Source of the DNA: Auanema rhodensis
Lineage: Eukaryota; Nematoda; Chromadorea; Rhabditida; Rhabditidae
NCBI GenBank assembly: GCA_964057225.1
Contig: OZ059894.1
Coordinates: 19,684,476 to 19,748,475 of the forward strand
Reading direction: 5' to 3'
DNA: 64,000 nt
Made by a program: the position numbers and the translations under genes. Below the pieces are notes generated by a model. It was not told the DNA's origin and ran no database searches. It saw only the letters and a list, made by a program, of their open reading frames with translations. Below, one piece after another: positions 26,101 to 41,404 of the stretch (positions within the stretch are counted from its first letter, which is position 1; every line of letters begins with the position of its first letter).

Positions 26101-29100
26101 TGCTTCCAAAAACATTTTGACAAAAATTTTTTCGAAAAATTTCAAAATAATTTAGCAAAAAGTAGATGTTTTTAGATTCCTTTTTTCAAGGCAAAGACGA
26201 TGGACAATGTTATTTAACGAAAAAATTAATTCTTCAGGGTGAAAATCGAGGATATAAGTGTGAACTTATATCAGTTGATATCTCGGTGCATTTTTAAGCT
26301 AGCGCAAATCTGCTAACACAGATCGACGCAGCTTAAAAATCCGCATCGAATGCACTATACTACATTGAGAAACGCTTAATACAAAAATTAGTTATGATCG
26401 TTTGAAAAATGATGCATTAGTGTATGTTGAGTTTCCATGTACACTCAACATTGCTTCCAAAAACATTTTGACAAAAATTTTTTCGAAAAATTTCAGAATA
26501 ATTTAGCAAAAAGTAGATGTTTTTAGATTCCTTTTTTCAAGGCAAAAACGATGGTCAATGTTATTCAACGAAAAAATCAATTCTTCAGGGTGAAAATCGA
26601 GGATATAAGTGTGAACTTATATCAGTTGATATCTCGGTGCATTTTTAAACTAGCGCAAATCTGATAACACAGATCGACGCAGCTTAAAAATCCGCATCGA
26701 ATGCACTATACTACATTGAGAAACGCTTAATACAAAAATTAGTTATGATCGTTTGAAAAATGATGCATTAGTGTATGTTGAGTTTCCATGTACACTCAAC
26801 ATTGCTTCCAAAAACATTTTGACAAAAATTTTTTCGAAAAATTTCAAAATAATTTAGCAAAAAGTAGATGTTTTTAGATTCCTTTTTTCAAGGCAAAGAC
26901 GATGGACAATGTTATTCAACGAAAAAATTAATTCTTCAGGGTGAAAATCGAGGATATAAGTGTGAACTTATATCAGTTGATATCTCGGTGCATTTTTAAG
27001 CTAGCGCAAATCTGATAACACAGATCGACGCAGCTTAAAAATCCGCATCGAATGCACTATACTACATTGAGAAACGCTTAATACAAAAATTAGTTATGAT
27101 CGTTTGAAAAATGATGCGTTAGTGTATGTTGAGTTTCCATGTACACTCAACATTGCTTCCAAAAACATTTTGACAAAAATTTTTTCGAAAAATTTCAAAA
27201 TAATTTAGCAAAAAGTAGATGTTTTTAGATTCCTTTTTTCAAGGCAAAGACGATGGACAATGTTATTCAACGAAAAAATTAATTCTTCAGGGTGAAAATC
27301 GAGGATATAAGTGTGAACTTATATCAGTTGATATCTCGGTGCATTTTTAAGCTAGCGCAAATCTGCTAACACAGATCGACGCAGCTTAAAAATCCGCATC
27401 GAATGCACTATACTACATTGAGAAACGCTTAATACAAAAATTAGTTATGATCGTTCGAAAAATGATGCATTAGTGTATGTTGAGTTTCCATGTACACTCA
27501 ACATTGCTTCCAAAAACATTTTGACAAAAATTTTTTCGAAAAATTTCAAAATAATTTAGCAAAAAGTAGATGTTTTTAGATTCCATTTTTCAAGGCAAAG
27601 ACGATGGACAATGTTATTCAACGAAAAAATTAATTCTTCAGGGTGAAAATCGAGGATATAAGTGTGAACTTATATCAGTTGATATCTCGGTGCATTTTTA
27701 AGCTAGCGCAAATCTGATAACACAGATCGACGCAGCTTAAAAATCCGCATCGAATGCACTATACTACATTGAGAAACGCTTAATACAAAAATTAGTTATG
27801 ATCGTTTGAAAAATGATGCATTAGTGTATGTTGAGTTTCCATGTACACTCAACATTGCTTCCAAAAACATTTTGACAAAAATTTTTTCGAAAAATTTCAA
27901 AATAATTTAGCAAAAAGTAAATGTTTTTAGATTCCATTTTTCAAGGCAAAGACGATGGACAATGTTATTCAACGAAAAAATTAAATCTTCAGGGTGAAAA
28001 TCGAGGATATAAGTGTGAACTTATATCAGTTGATATCTCGGTGCATTTTAAAACTAGCGCAAATCTGCTAACACAGATCGACGCAGCTTAAAAATCCGCA
28101 TCGAATGCACTATACTACATTGAGAAACGCTTAATACAAAAATTAGTTATGATCGTTTGAAAAATGATGCATTAGTGTATGTTGAGTTTCCATGTACACT
28201 CAACATTGCTTCCAAAAACATTTTGACAAAAATTTTTTCGAAAAATTTCAGAATAATTTAGCAAAAAGTAGATGTTTTTAGATTCCTTTTTTCAAGGCAA
28301 AGACGATGGTCAATGTTATTCAACGAAAAAATCAATTCTTCAGGGTGAAAATCGAGGATATAAGTGTAAACTTATATCAGTTGATATCTCGGTGCATTTT
28401 TAAGCTAGCGCAAATCTGATAACACAGATCGACGCAGCTTAAAAATCCGCATCGAATGCACTATACTACATTGAGAAACGCTTAATACAAAAATTAGTTA
28501 TGATCGTTTGAAAAATGATGCGTTAGTGTATGTTGAGTTTCCATGTACACTCAACATTGCTTCCAAAAACATTTTGACAAAAATTTTTTCGAAAAATTTC
28601 AAAATAATTTAGCAAAAAGTAGATGTTTTTAGATTCCATTTTTTAAGGCAAAGACGATGGACAATGTTATTCAACGAAAAAATTAATTCTTCAGGGTGAA
28701 AATCGAGGATATAAGTGTGAACTTATATCAGTTGATATCTCGGTGCATTTTTAAGCTAGCGCAAATCTGATAACACAGAACGACGCAGCTTAAAAATCCG
28801 CATCGAATGCACTATACTACATTGAGAAACGCTTAATACAAAAATTAGTTATGATCGTTTGAAAAATGATGCATCAGTGTATGTTGAGTTTCCATGTACA
28901 CTCAACATTGCTTCCAAAAACATTTTGACAAAAATTTTTTCGAGAAATTTCAAAATAATTTAGCAAAAAGTAGATGTTTTTAGATTCCTTTTTTCAAGGC
29001 AAAGACGATGGACAATGTTATTCAACGAAAAAATCAATTCTTCAGGGTGAAAATCGAGGATATAAGTGTGAACTTATATCAGTTGATATCTCGGTGCATT

Positions 29101-31229
29101 TTTAAGCTAGCGCAAATCTGATAACACAGATCGACGCAGCTTAAAAATCCGCATCGAATGCACTATACTACATTGAGAAACGCTTAATACAAAAATTAGT
29201 TATGATCGTTTGAAAAATGATGCATTAGTGTATGTTGAGTTTCCATGTACACTCAACATTGCTTCCAAAAACATTTTGACAAAAATTTTTTCGAAAAATT
29301 TCAAAATAATTTAGCAAAAAGTAGATGTTTTTAGATTCTTTTTTTCAAGGCAAAGACGATGGACAATGTTATTCAACGAAAAAATTAATTCTTCAGGGTG
29401 AAAATCGAGGATATAAGTGTGAACTTATATCAGTTGATATCTCGGTGCATTTTTAAGCTAGCGCAAATCTGCTAACACAGATCGACGCAGCTTAAAAATC
29501 CGCATCGAATGCACTATACTACATTGAGCAACGCTTAATACAAAAATTAGTTATGATCGTTCGAAAAATGATGCATTAGTGTATGTTGAGTTTCCATGTA
29601 CACTCAACATTGCTTCCAAAAACATTTTGACAAAAATTTTTTCGAAAAATTTCAAAATAATTTAGCAAAAAGTAGATGTTTTTAGATTCCTTTTTTCAAG
29701 GCAAAACGATGGTCAATGTTATTCAACGAAAAAATCAATTCTTCAGGGTGAAAATCGAGGATATAAGTGTGAACTTATATCAGTTGATATCTCGGTGCAT
29801 TTTTAAGCTAGCGCAAATCTGATAACACAGATCGACGCAGCTTAAAAATCCGCATCGAATGCACTATACTACATTGAGAAACGCTTAATACAAAAATTAG
29901 TTATGATTGTTTGAAAAATGATGCGTTAGTGTATGTTGAGTTTCCATGTACACTCAACATTGCTTCCAAAAACATTTTGACAAAAATTTTTTCGAAAAAT
30001 TTCAGAATAATTTAGCAAAAAGTAGATGTTTTTAGATTCCTTTTTTCAAGGCAAAGACGATGGTCAATGTTATTCAACGAAAAAATCAATTCTTCAGGGT
30101 GAAAATCGAGGATATAAGTGTGAACTTATATCAGTTGATATCTCGGTGCATTTTTAAGCTAGCGCAAATCTGATAACACAGATCGACGCAGCTTAAAAAT
30201 CCGCATCGAATGCACTATACTACATTGAGAAACGCTTAATACAAAAATTAGTTATGATCGTTTGAAAAATGATGCGTTAGTGTATGTTGAGTTTCCATGT
30301 ACACTCAACATTGCTTCCAAAAACATTTTGACAAAAATTTTTTCGAAAAATTTCAAAATAATTTAGCAAAAAGTAGATGTTTTTAGATTCCATTTTTTAA
30401 GGCAAAGACGATGGACAATGTTATTCAACGAAAAAATTAATTCTTCAGGGTGAAAATCGAGGATATAAGTGTGAACTTATATCAGTTGATATCTCGGTGC
30501 ATTTTTAAGCTAGCGCAAATCTGATAACACAGATCGACGCAGCTTAAAAATCCGCATCGAATGCACTTTACTACATTGAGCAACGCTTAATACAAAAATT
30601 AGTTATGATAGTTTGAAAAATGATGCATTAGTGTATGTTGAGTTTCCATGTACACTCAACATTGCTTCCAAAAACATTTTGACAAAAATTTTTTCGAAAA
30701 ATTTCAGAATAATTTAGCAAAAAGTAGATGTTTTTAGATTCCTTTTTTCAAGGCAAAGACGATGGTCAATGTTATTCAACGAAAAAATCAATTCTTCAGG
30801 GTGAAAATCGAGGATATAAGTGTGAACTTATATCAGTTGATATCTCGGTGCATTTTTAAGCTAGCGCAAATCTGATAACACAGATCGACGCAGCTTAAAA
30901 ATCCGCATCGAATGCACTATACTCATTGAAAAACGCTTAATACAAAAATTAGTTATGATCGTTCGAAAAATGATGCATTAGTGTATGTTGAGTTTCCATG
31001 TACACTCAACATTGCTTCCAAAAACATTTTGACAAAAATTTTTTCGAAAAATTTCAAAATAAGTTAGCAAAAAGTAGATGTTTTTAGATTCCATTTTTTA
31101 AGGCAAAGACGATGGACAATGTTATTCAACGAAAAAATTAATTCTTCAGGGTGAAAATCGAGGATATAAGTGTGAACTTATATCAGTTGATATCTCGGTG
31201 CATTTTTAAGCTAGCGCAAATCTGATAAC
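23159..31229. repeat. Zone C: mosaic monomers with weak higher-order pattern
   Basis: Starts: 23159, 23510, 23861, 24212, 24563, 24914, 25265, 25616, 25967, 26318, 26669, 27020, 27371, 27722, 28073, 28424, 28775, 29126, 29477 (350 bp), 29827, 30178, 30529 and 30880 (350 bp). A string of a G179/T238 monomer, a P-like and a Q-like monomer occurs at 23159 and again 2457 bp later at 25616 (7 x 351). GCGTT (rel 99 G) becomes common and CAGAACG first appears (28780). Many private changes are present: GATACAAG (24500), TTATTTAACG (near 26213), GTGTAAAC (near 28367), GAGCAACG (29477 and 30529 monomers). The order looks older and less homogenised than its flanks. Confidence 0.8.
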
Positions 31230-31580
31230 ACAGATCGACGCAGCTTACAAATCCGCATCGAATGCACTATACTACATTGAGAAACGCTTAATACAAAAAT
31301 TAGTTATGATCGTTTGAAAAATGATGCATTAGTGTATGATGAGTTTCCATGTACACTCAACATTGCTTCCAAAAACATTTTGACAAAAATTTTTTCGAAA
31401 AATTTCAAAATAAATTAGCAAAAAGTAAATGTTTTTAGATTCCTTTTTTCAAGGCAAAGACGATGGACAATGTTATTCAACAAAAAAATTAATTCTTCAG
31501 GGTGAAAATCGAGGATATAAGTGTGAACTTATATCAGTTGATATCTCGGTGCATTTTTAAGCTAGCGCAAATCTGATAAC

Positions 31581-32984
31581 ACAGATCGACGCAGCTTACA
31601 AATCCGCATCGAATGCACTATACTACATTGAGAAACGCTTAATACAAAAATTAGTTATGATCGTTTGAAAAATGATGCATTAGTGTATGTTGAGTTTCCA
31701 TGTACACTCAACATTGCTTCCAAAAACATTTTGACAAAAATTTTTTCGAAAAATTTCAAAATAAATTAGCAAAAAGTAGATGTTTTTAGATTCCTTTTTT
31801 CAAGGCAAAGACGATGGACGATGTTATTCAACGAAAAAATTAATTCTTCAGGGTGAAAATCGAGGATATAAGTGTGAATTTATATCAGTTGATATCTCGG
31901 TGCATTTTTAAGCTAGCGCAAATCTGATAACACAGATCGACGCAGCTTACAAATCCGCATCGAATGCACTATACTACATTGAGAAACGCTTAATACAGAA
32001 ATTAGTTATGATCGTTTGAAAAATGATCCATTAGTGTATGTTGAGTTTCCATGTACACTCAACATTGCTTCCAAAAACATTTTGACAAAAATTTTTTCGA
32101 AAAATTTCAAAATAAATTAGCAAAAAGTAGATGTTTTTAGATTCCTTTTTTCAAGGCAAAGACGATGGACAATGTTATTCAACGAAAAAATTAATTCTCC
32201 AGGGTGAAAATCGAGGATATAAGTGTGAACTTATATCAGTTGATATCTCGGTGCATTTTTAAGCTAGCGCAAATCTGATAACACAGATCGACGCAGCTTA
32301 AAAATCCGCATCGAATGCACTATACTACATTGAGAAACGCTTAATACAAAAATTAGTTATGATCGTTTGAAAAATGATGCATTAGTGTATGTTGAGTTTC
32401 CATGTACACTCAACATTGCTTCCAAAAACATTTTGACAAAAATTTTTTCGAAAAATTTCAAAATAAATTAGCAAAAAGTAGATGTTTTTAGATTCCTTTT
32501 TTCAAGGCAAAGACGATGGACGATGTTATTCAACGAAAAAATTAATTCTTCAGGGTGAAAATCGAGGATATAAGTGTGAATTTATATCAGTTGATATCTC
32601 GGTGCATTTTTAAGCTAGCGCAAATCTGATAACACAGATCGACGCAGCTTACAAATCCGCATCGAATGCACTATACTACATTGAGAAACGCTTAATACAG
32701 AAATTAGTTATGATCGTTTGAAAAATGATCCATTAGTGTATGTTGAGTTTCCATGTACACTCAACATTGCTTCCAAAAACATTTTGACAAAAATTTTTTC
32801 GAAAAATTTCAAAATAAATTAGCAAAAAGTAGATGTTTTTAGATTCCTTTTTTCAAGGCAAAGACGATGGACAATGTTATTCAACGAAAAAATTAATTCT
32901 CCAGGGTGAAAATCGAGGATATAAGTGTGAACTTATATCAGTTGATATCTCGGTGCATTTTTAAGCTAGCGCAAATCTGATAAC
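31581..32984. repeat. Alternating dimer (702 bp) repeated twice
   Basis: Monomer 31581 (GGACGATG, GTGAATTTATATC) and monomer 31932 (ACAGAAATT, GATCCATT, TTCTCCAGG) form a pair that is repeated at 32283 and 32634. The main difference I see is CTTACAAATCC in the first pair against CTTAAAAATCC at 32283. The same two dimers recur at 35439-36842 and 40001-41404, the last one ending in a hybrid. So a 702-bp subunit is nested in the 11-monomer unit. Confidence 0.85.
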
Positions 32985-35900
32985 ACAGATCGACGCAGCT
33001 TAAAAATCCGCATCGAATGCACTATACTCATTGAAAAACGCTTAATACAAAAATTAGTTATGATCGTTCGAAAAATGATGCATTAGTGTATGTTGAGTTT
33101 CCATGTACACTCAACATTGCTTCCAAAAACATTTTGACAAAAATTTTTTCGAAAAATTTCGAAATAAGTTAGCAAAAAGTAGATGTTTTTAGATTCCATT
33201 TTTTAAGGCAAAGACGATGGACAATGTTATTCAACGAAAAAATTAATTCTTCAGGGTGAAAATCGAGGATATAAGTGTGAACTTATATCAGTTGATATCT
33301 CGGTGCATTTTTAAGCTAGCGCAAATCTGATAACACAGAACGACGCAGCTTAAAAATCCGCATCGAATGCACTATACTACATTGAGAAACGCTTAATACA
33401 AAAATTAGTTATGATCGTTTGAAAAATGATGCATTAGTGTATGTTGAGTTTCCATGTACACTCAACATTGCTTCCAAAAACATTTTGACAAAAATTTTTT
33501 CGAAAAATTTCAGAATAATTTAGCAAAAAGAAGATGTTTTTAGATTCCATTTTTCAAGGCAAAGACGATGGACAATGTTATTCAACGAAAAAATTAATTC
33601 TTCAGGGTGAAAATCGAGGATATAAGTGTGAACTTATATCAGTTGATATCTCGGTGCATTTTTAAGCTAGCGCAAATCTGATAACACAGATCGACGCAGC
33701 TTAAAAATCCGCATCGAATGCACTATACTACATTGAGAAACGCTTAATACAAAAATTAGTTATGATCGTTTGAAAAATGATGCGTTAGTGTATGTTGAGT
33801 TTCCATGTACACTCAACATTGCTTCCAAAAACATTTTGACAAAAATTTTTTCGAAAAATTTCAAAATAATTTAGCAAAAAGTAGATGTTTTTAGATTCCA
33901 TTTTTTAAGGCAAAGACGATGGACAATGTTATTCAACGAAAAAATTAATTCTTCAGGGTGAAAATCGAGGATATAAGTGTGAACTTATATCAGTTGATAT
34001 CTCGGTGCATTTTTAAGCTAGCGCAAATCTGATAACACAGAACGACGCAGCTTAAAAATTCGCATCGAATGCACTATACTCATTGAAAAACGCTTAATAC
34101 AAAAATTAGTTATGATCGTTTGAAAAATGATGCATTAGTGTATGTTGAGTTTCCATGTACACTCAACATTGCTTCCAAAAACATTTTGACAAAAATTTTT
34201 TCGAAAAATTTCAGAATAATTTAGCAAAAAGTAGATGTTTTTAGATTCCATTTTTCAAGGCAAAGACGATGGACAATGTTATTCAACGAAAAAATTAATT
34301 CTTCAGGGTGAAAATCGAGGATATAAGTGTGAACTTATATCAGTTGATATCTCGGTGCATTTTTAAGCTAGCGCAAATCTGATAACACAGATCGACGCAG
34401 CTTAAAAATCCGCATCGAATGCACTATACTACATTGAGAAACGCTTAATACAAAAATTAGTTATGATCGTTTGAAAAATGATGCGTTAGTGTATGTTGAG
34501 TTTCCATGTACACTCAACATTGCTTCCAAAAACATTTTGACAAAAATTTTTTCGAAAAATTTCAAAATAATTTAGCAAAAAGTAGATGTTTTTAGATTCC
34601 ATTTTTTAAGGCAAAGACGATGGACAATGTTATTCAACGAAAAAATTAATTCTTCAGGGTGAAAATCGAGGATATAAGTGTGAACTTATATCAGTTGATA
34701 TCTCGGTGCATTTTTAAGCTAGCGCAAATCTGATAACACAGAACGACGCAGCTTAAAAATTCGCATCGAATGCACTATACTCATTGAAAAACGCTTAATA
34801 CAAAAATTAGTTATGATCGTTTGAAAAATGATGCATTAGTGTATGTTGAGTTTCCATGTACACTCAACATTGCTTCCAAAAACATTTTGACAAAAATTTT
34901 TTCGAAAAATTTCGAAATAATTTAGCAAAAAGTAGATGTTTTTAGATTCCATTTTTTAAGGCAAAGACGATGGACAATGTTATTCAACGAAAAAATTAAT
35001 TCTTCAGGGTGAAAATCGAGGATATAAGTGTGAACTTATATCAGTTGATATCTCGGTGCATTTTTAAGCTAGCGCAAATCTGATAACACAGATCGACGCA
35101 GCTTAAAAATCCGCATCGAATGCACTATACTACATTGAGAAACGCTTTATACAAAAATTAGTTATGATCGTTTGAAAAATGATGCATTAGTGTATGATGA
35201 GTTTCCATGTACACTCAACATTGCTTCCAAAAACATTTTGACAAAAATTTTTTCGAAAAATTTCAAAATAAATTAGCAAAAAGTAGATGTTTTTAGATTG
35301 CTTTTTTCAAGGCAAAGACGATGGACAATGTTATTCAACGAAAAAAATAATTCTTCAGGGTGAAAATCGAGGATATAAGTGTGAACTTATATCAGTTGAT
35401 ATCTCGGTGCATTTTTAAGCTAGCGCAAATCTGATAACACAGATCGACGCAGCTTACAAATCCGCATCGAATGCACTATACTACATTGAGAAACGCTTAA
35501 TACAAAAATTAGTTATGATCGTTTGAAAAATGATGCATTAGTGTATGTTGAGTTTCCATATACACTCAACATTGCTTCCAAAAACATTTTGACAAAAATT
35601 TTTTCGAAAAATTTCAAAATAAATTAGCAAAAAGTAGATGTTTTTAGATTCCTTTTTTCAAGGCAAAGACGATGGACGATGTTATTCAACGAAAAAATTA
35701 ATTCTTCAGGGTGAAAATCGAGGATATAAGTGTGAATTTATATCAGTTGATATCTCGGTGCATTTTTAAGCTAGCGCAAATCTGATAACACAGATCGACG
35801 CAGCTTACAAATCCGCATCGAATGCACTATACTACATTGAGAAACGCTTAATACAGAAATTAGTTATGATCGTTTGAAAAATGATCCATTAGTGTATGTT

Positions 35901-38900
35901 GAGTTTCCATGTACACTCAACATTGCTTCCAAAAACATTTTGACAAAAATTTTTTCGAAAAATTTCAAAATAAATTAGCAAAAAGTAGATGTTTTTAGAT
36001 TCCTTTTTTCAAGGCAAAGACGATGGACAATGTTATTCAACGAAAAAATTAATTCTCCAGGGTGAAAATCGAGGATATAAGTGTGAACTTATATCAGTTG
36101 ATATCTCGGTGCATTTTTAAGCTAGCGCAAATCTGATAACACAGATCGACGCAGCTTAAAAATCCGCATCGAATGCACTATACTACATTGAGAAACGCTT
36201 AATACAAAAATTAGTTATGATCGTTTGAAAAATGATGCATTAGTGTATGTTGAGTTTCCATGTACACTCAACATTGCTTCCAAAAACATTTTGACAAAAA
36301 TTTTTTCGAAAAATTTCAAAATAAATTAGCAAAAAGTAGATGTTTTTAGATTCCTTTTTTCAAGGCAAAGACGATGGACGATGTTATTCAACGAAAAAAT
36401 TAATTCTTCAGGGTGAAAATCGAGGATATAAGTGTGAATTTATATCAGTTGATATCTCGGTGCATTTTTAAGCTAGCGCAAATCTGATAACACAGATCGA
36501 CGCAGCTTACAAATCCGCATCGAATGCACTATACTACATTGAGAAACGCTTAATACAGAAATTAGTTATGATCGTTTGAAAAATGATCCATTAGTGTATG
36601 TTGAGTTTCCATGTACACTCAACATTGCTTCCAAAAACATTTTGACAAAAATTTTTTCGAAAAATTTCAAAATAAATTAGCAAAAAGTAGATGTTTTTAG
36701 ATTCCTTTTTTCAAGGCAAAGACGATGGACAATGTTATTCAACGAAAAAATTAATTCTCCAGGGTGAAAATCGAGGATATAAGTGTGAACTTATATCAGT
36801 TGATATCTCGGTGCATTTTTAAGCTAGCGCAAATCTGATAACACAGAACGACGCAGCTTAAAAATTCGCATCGAATGCACTATACTACATTGAAAAACGC
36901 TTAATACAAAAATTAGTTATGATCGTTTGAAAAATGATGCATTAGTGTATGTTGAGTTTCCATGTACACTCAACATTGCTTCCAAAAACATTTTGACAAA
37001 AATTTTTTCGAAAAATTTCGAAATAATTTAGCAAAAAGTAGATGTTTTTAGATTCTATTTTTTAAGGCAAAGACGATGGACAATGTTATTCAACGAAAAA
37101 ATTAATTCTTCAGGGTGAAAATCGAGGATATAAGTGTGAACTTATATCAGTTGATATCTCGGTGCATTTTTAAGCTAGCGCAAATCTGATAACACAGAAC
37201 GACGCAGCTTAAAAATCCGCATCGAATGCACTATACTACATTGAGAAACGCTTAATACAAAAATTAGTTATGATCGTTTGAAAAATGATGCATTAGTGTA
37301 TGTTGAGTTTCCATGTACACTCAACATTGCTTCCAAAAACATTTTGACAAAAATTTTTTCGAAAAATTTCAGAATAATTTAGCAAAAAGTAGATGTTTTT
37401 AGATTCCATTTTTCAAGGCAAAGACGATGGACAATGTTATTCAACGAAAAAATTAATTCTTCAGGGTGAAAATCGAGGATATAAGTGTGAACTTATATCA
37501 GTTGATATCTCGGTGCATTTTTAAGCTAGCGCAAATCTGATAACACAGATCGACGCAGCTTAAAAATCCGCATCGAATGCACTATACTACATTGAGAAAC
37601 GCTTAATACAAAAATTAGTTATGATCGTTTGAAAAATGATGCGTTAGTGTATGTTGAGTTTCCATGTACACTCAACATTGCTTCCAAAAACATTTTGACA
37701 AAAATTTTTTCGAAAAATTTCAAAATAATTTAGCAAAAAGTAGATGTTTTTAGATTCCATTTTTTAAGGCAAAGACGATGGACAATGTTATTCAACGAAA
37801 AAATTAATTCTTCAGGGTGAAAATCGAGGATATAAGTGTGAACTTATATCAGTTGATATCTCGGTGCATTTTTAAGCTAGCGCAAATCTGATAACACAGA
37901 ACGACGCAGCTTAAAAATCCGCATCGAATGCACTATACTACATTGAGAAACGCTTAATACAAAAATTAGTTATGATCGTTTGAAAAATGATGCATTAGTG
38001 TATGTTGAGTTTCCATGTACACTCAACATTGCTTCCAAAAACATTTTGACAAAAATTTTTTCGAAAAATTTCAAAATAATTTAGCAAAAAGTAGATGTTT
38101 TTAGATTCCTTTTTTCAAGGCAAAGACGATGGACAATGTTATTCAACGAAAAAATTAATTCTTCAGGGTGAAAATCGAGGATATAAGTGTGAACTTATAT
38201 CAGTTGATATCTCGGTGCATTTTTAAGCTAGCGCAAATCTGATAACACAGAACGACGCAGCTTAAAAATTCGCATCGAATGCACTATACTCATTGAAAAA
38301 CGCTTAATACAAAAATTAGTTATGATCGTTTGAAAAATGATGCATTAGTGTATGTTGAGTTTCCATGTACACTCAACATTGCTTCCAAAAACATTTTGAC
38401 AAAAATTTTTTCGAAAAATTTCGAAATAATTTAGCAAAAAGTAGATGTTTTTAGATTCCATTTTTTAAGGCAAAGACGATGGACAATGTTATTCAACGAA
38501 AAAATTAATTCTTCAGGGTGAAAATCGAGGATATAAGTGTGAACTTATATCAGTTGATATCTCGGTGCATTTTTAAGCTAGCGCAAATCTGATAACACAG
38601 ATCGACGCAGCTTAAAAATCCGCATCGAATGCACTATACTACATTGAGAAACGCTTAATACAAAAATTAGTTATGATCGTTTGAAAAATGATGCGTTAGT
38701 GTATGTTGAGTTTCCATGTACACTCAACATTGCTTCCAAAAACATTTTGACAAAAATTTTTTCGAAAAATTTCAAAATAATTTAGCAAAAAGTAGATGTT
38801 TTTAGATTCCATTTTTTAAGGCAAAGACGATGGACAATGTTATTCAACGAAAAAATTAATTCTTCAGGGTGAAAATCGAGGATATAAGTGTGAACTTATA

Positions 38901-41053
38901 TCAGTTGATATCTCGGTGCATTTTTAAGCTAGCGCAAATCTGATAACACAGAACGACGCAGCTTAAAAATCCGCATCGAATGCACTATACTACATTGAGA
39001 AACGCTTAATACAAAAATTAGTTATGATCGTTTGAAAAATGATGCATTAGTGTATGTTGAGTTTCCATGTACACTCAACATTGCTTCCAAAAACATTTTG
39101 ACAAAAATTTTTTCGAAAAATTTCAAAATAATTTAGCAAAAAGTAGATGTTTTTAGATTCCTTTTTTCAAGGCAAAGACGATGGACAATGTTATTCAACG
39201 AAAAAATTAAATCTTCAGGGTGAAAATCGAGGATATAAGTGTGAACTTATATCAGTTGATATCTCGGTGCATTTTTAAGCTAGCGCAAATCTGATAACAC
39301 AGAACGACGCAGCTTAAAAATTCGCATCGAATGCACTATACTACATTGAAAAACGCTTAATACAAAAATTAGTTATGATCGTTTGAAAAATGATGCATTA
39401 GTGTATGTTGAGTTTCCATGTACACTCAACATTGCTTCCAAAAACATTTTGACAAAAATTTTTTCGAAAAATTTCGAAATAATTTAGCAAAAAGTAGATG
39501 TTTTTAGATTCCATTTTTTAAGGCAAAGACGATGGACAATGTTATTCAACGAAAAAATTAATTCTTCAGGGTGAAAATCGAGGATATAAGTGTGAACTTA
39601 TATCAGTTGATATCTCGGTGCATTTTTAAGCTAGCGCAAATCTGATAACACAGAACGACGCAGCTTAAAAATCCGCATCGAATGCACTATACTACATTGA
39701 GAAACGCTTAATACAAAAATTAGTTATGATCGTTTGAAAAATGATGCATTAGTGTATGTTGAGTTTCCATGTACACTCAACATTGCTTCCAAAAACATTT
39801 TGACAAAAATTTTTTCGAAAAATTTCAAAATAATTTAGCAAAAAGTAGATGTTTTTAGATTCCTTTTTTCAAGGCAAAGACGATGGACAATGTTATTCAA
39901 CGAAAAAATTAATTCTTCAGGGTGAAAATCGAGGATATAAGTGTGAACTTATATCAGTTGATATCTCGGTGCATTTTTAAGCTAGCGCAAATCTGATAAC
40001 ACAGATCGACGCAGCTTACAAATCCGCATCGAATGCACTATACTACATTGAGAAACGCTTAATACAAAAATTAGTTATGATCGTTTGAAAAATGATGCAT
40101 TAGTGTATGTTGAGTTTCCATGTACACTCAACATTGCTTCCAAAAACATTTTGACAAAAATTTTTTCGAAAAATTTCAAAATAAATTAGCAAAATGTAGA
40201 TGTTTTTAGATTCCTTTTTTCAAGGCAAAGACGATGGACGATGTTATTCAACGAAAAAATTAATTCTTCAGGGTGAAAATCGAGGATATAAGTGTGAATT
40301 TATATCAGTTGATATCTCGGTGCATTTTTAAGCTAGCGCAAATCTGATAACACAGATCGACGCAGCTTACAAATCCGCATCGAATGCACTATACTACATT
40401 GAGAAACGCTTAATACAGAAATTAGTTATGATCGTTTGAAAAATGATCCATTAGTGTATGTTGAGTTTCCATGTACACTCAACATTGCTTCCAAAAACAT
40501 TTTGACAAAAATTTTTTCGAAAAATTTCAAAATAAATTAGCAAAAAGTAGATGTTTTTAGATTCCTTTTTTCAAGGCAAAGACGATGGACAATGTTATTC
40601 AACGAAAAAATTAATTCTCCAGGGTGAAAATCGAGGATATAAGTGTGAACTTATATCAGTTGATATCTCGGTGCATTTTTAAGCTAGCGCAAATCTGATA
40701 ACACAGATCGACGCAGCTTAAAAATCCGCATCGAATGCACTATACTACATTGAGAAACGCTTAATACAAAAATTAGTTATGATCGTTTGAAAAATGATGC
40801 ATTAGTGTATGTTGAGTTTCCATGTACACTCAACATTGCTTCCAAAAACATTTTGACAAAAATTTTTTCGAAAAATTTCAAAATAAATTAGCAAAAAGTA
40901 GATGTTTTTAGATTCCTTTTTTCAAGGCAAAGACGATGGACGATGTTATTCAACGAAAAAATTAATTCTTCAGGGTGAAAATCGAGGATATAAGTGTGAA
41001 TTTATATCAGTTGATATCTCGGTGCATTTTTAAGCTAGCGCAAATCTGATAAC

Positions 41054-41404
41054 ACAGATCGACGCAGCTTACAAATCCGCATCGAATGCACTATACTACA
41101 TTGAGAAACGCTTAATACAGAAATTAGTTATGATCGTTTGAAAAATGATCCATTAGTGTATGTTGAGTTTCCATGTACACTCAACATTGCTTCCAAAAAC
41201 ATTTTGACAAAAATTTTTTCGAAAAATTTCAAAATAAGTTAGCAAAAAGTAGATGTTCTTAGATTCCATTTTTTAAGGCAAAGACGATGGACAATGTTAT
41301 TCAACGAAAAAATTAATTCTTCAGGGTGAAAATCGAGGATATAAGTGTGAACTTATATCAGTTGATATCTCGGTGCATTTTTAAGCTAGCGCAAATCTGA
41401 TAAC
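41054..41404. repeat. Hybrid monomer ending the third zone D dimer string
   Basis: The front matches monomers 32634 and 36492 (CTTACAAATCC, ACAGAAATT, GATCCATT). The back has AAATAAGTT (rel 185 G) and CCATTTTTTAAGG, as in the monomer at 30880. The switch lies between about 41150 and 41238. A private GTTCTTAG is also present near 41258. This is the third independent place where the array changes type inside rel 97-185. Confidence 0.8.

Noticed and set aside
31405-31420. AATAAA in AAATAAATT monomers as a polyadenylation signal
   Set aside because: It arises from one T to A change at rel 185 in very AT-rich repeat DNA and has no transcription unit in front of it.
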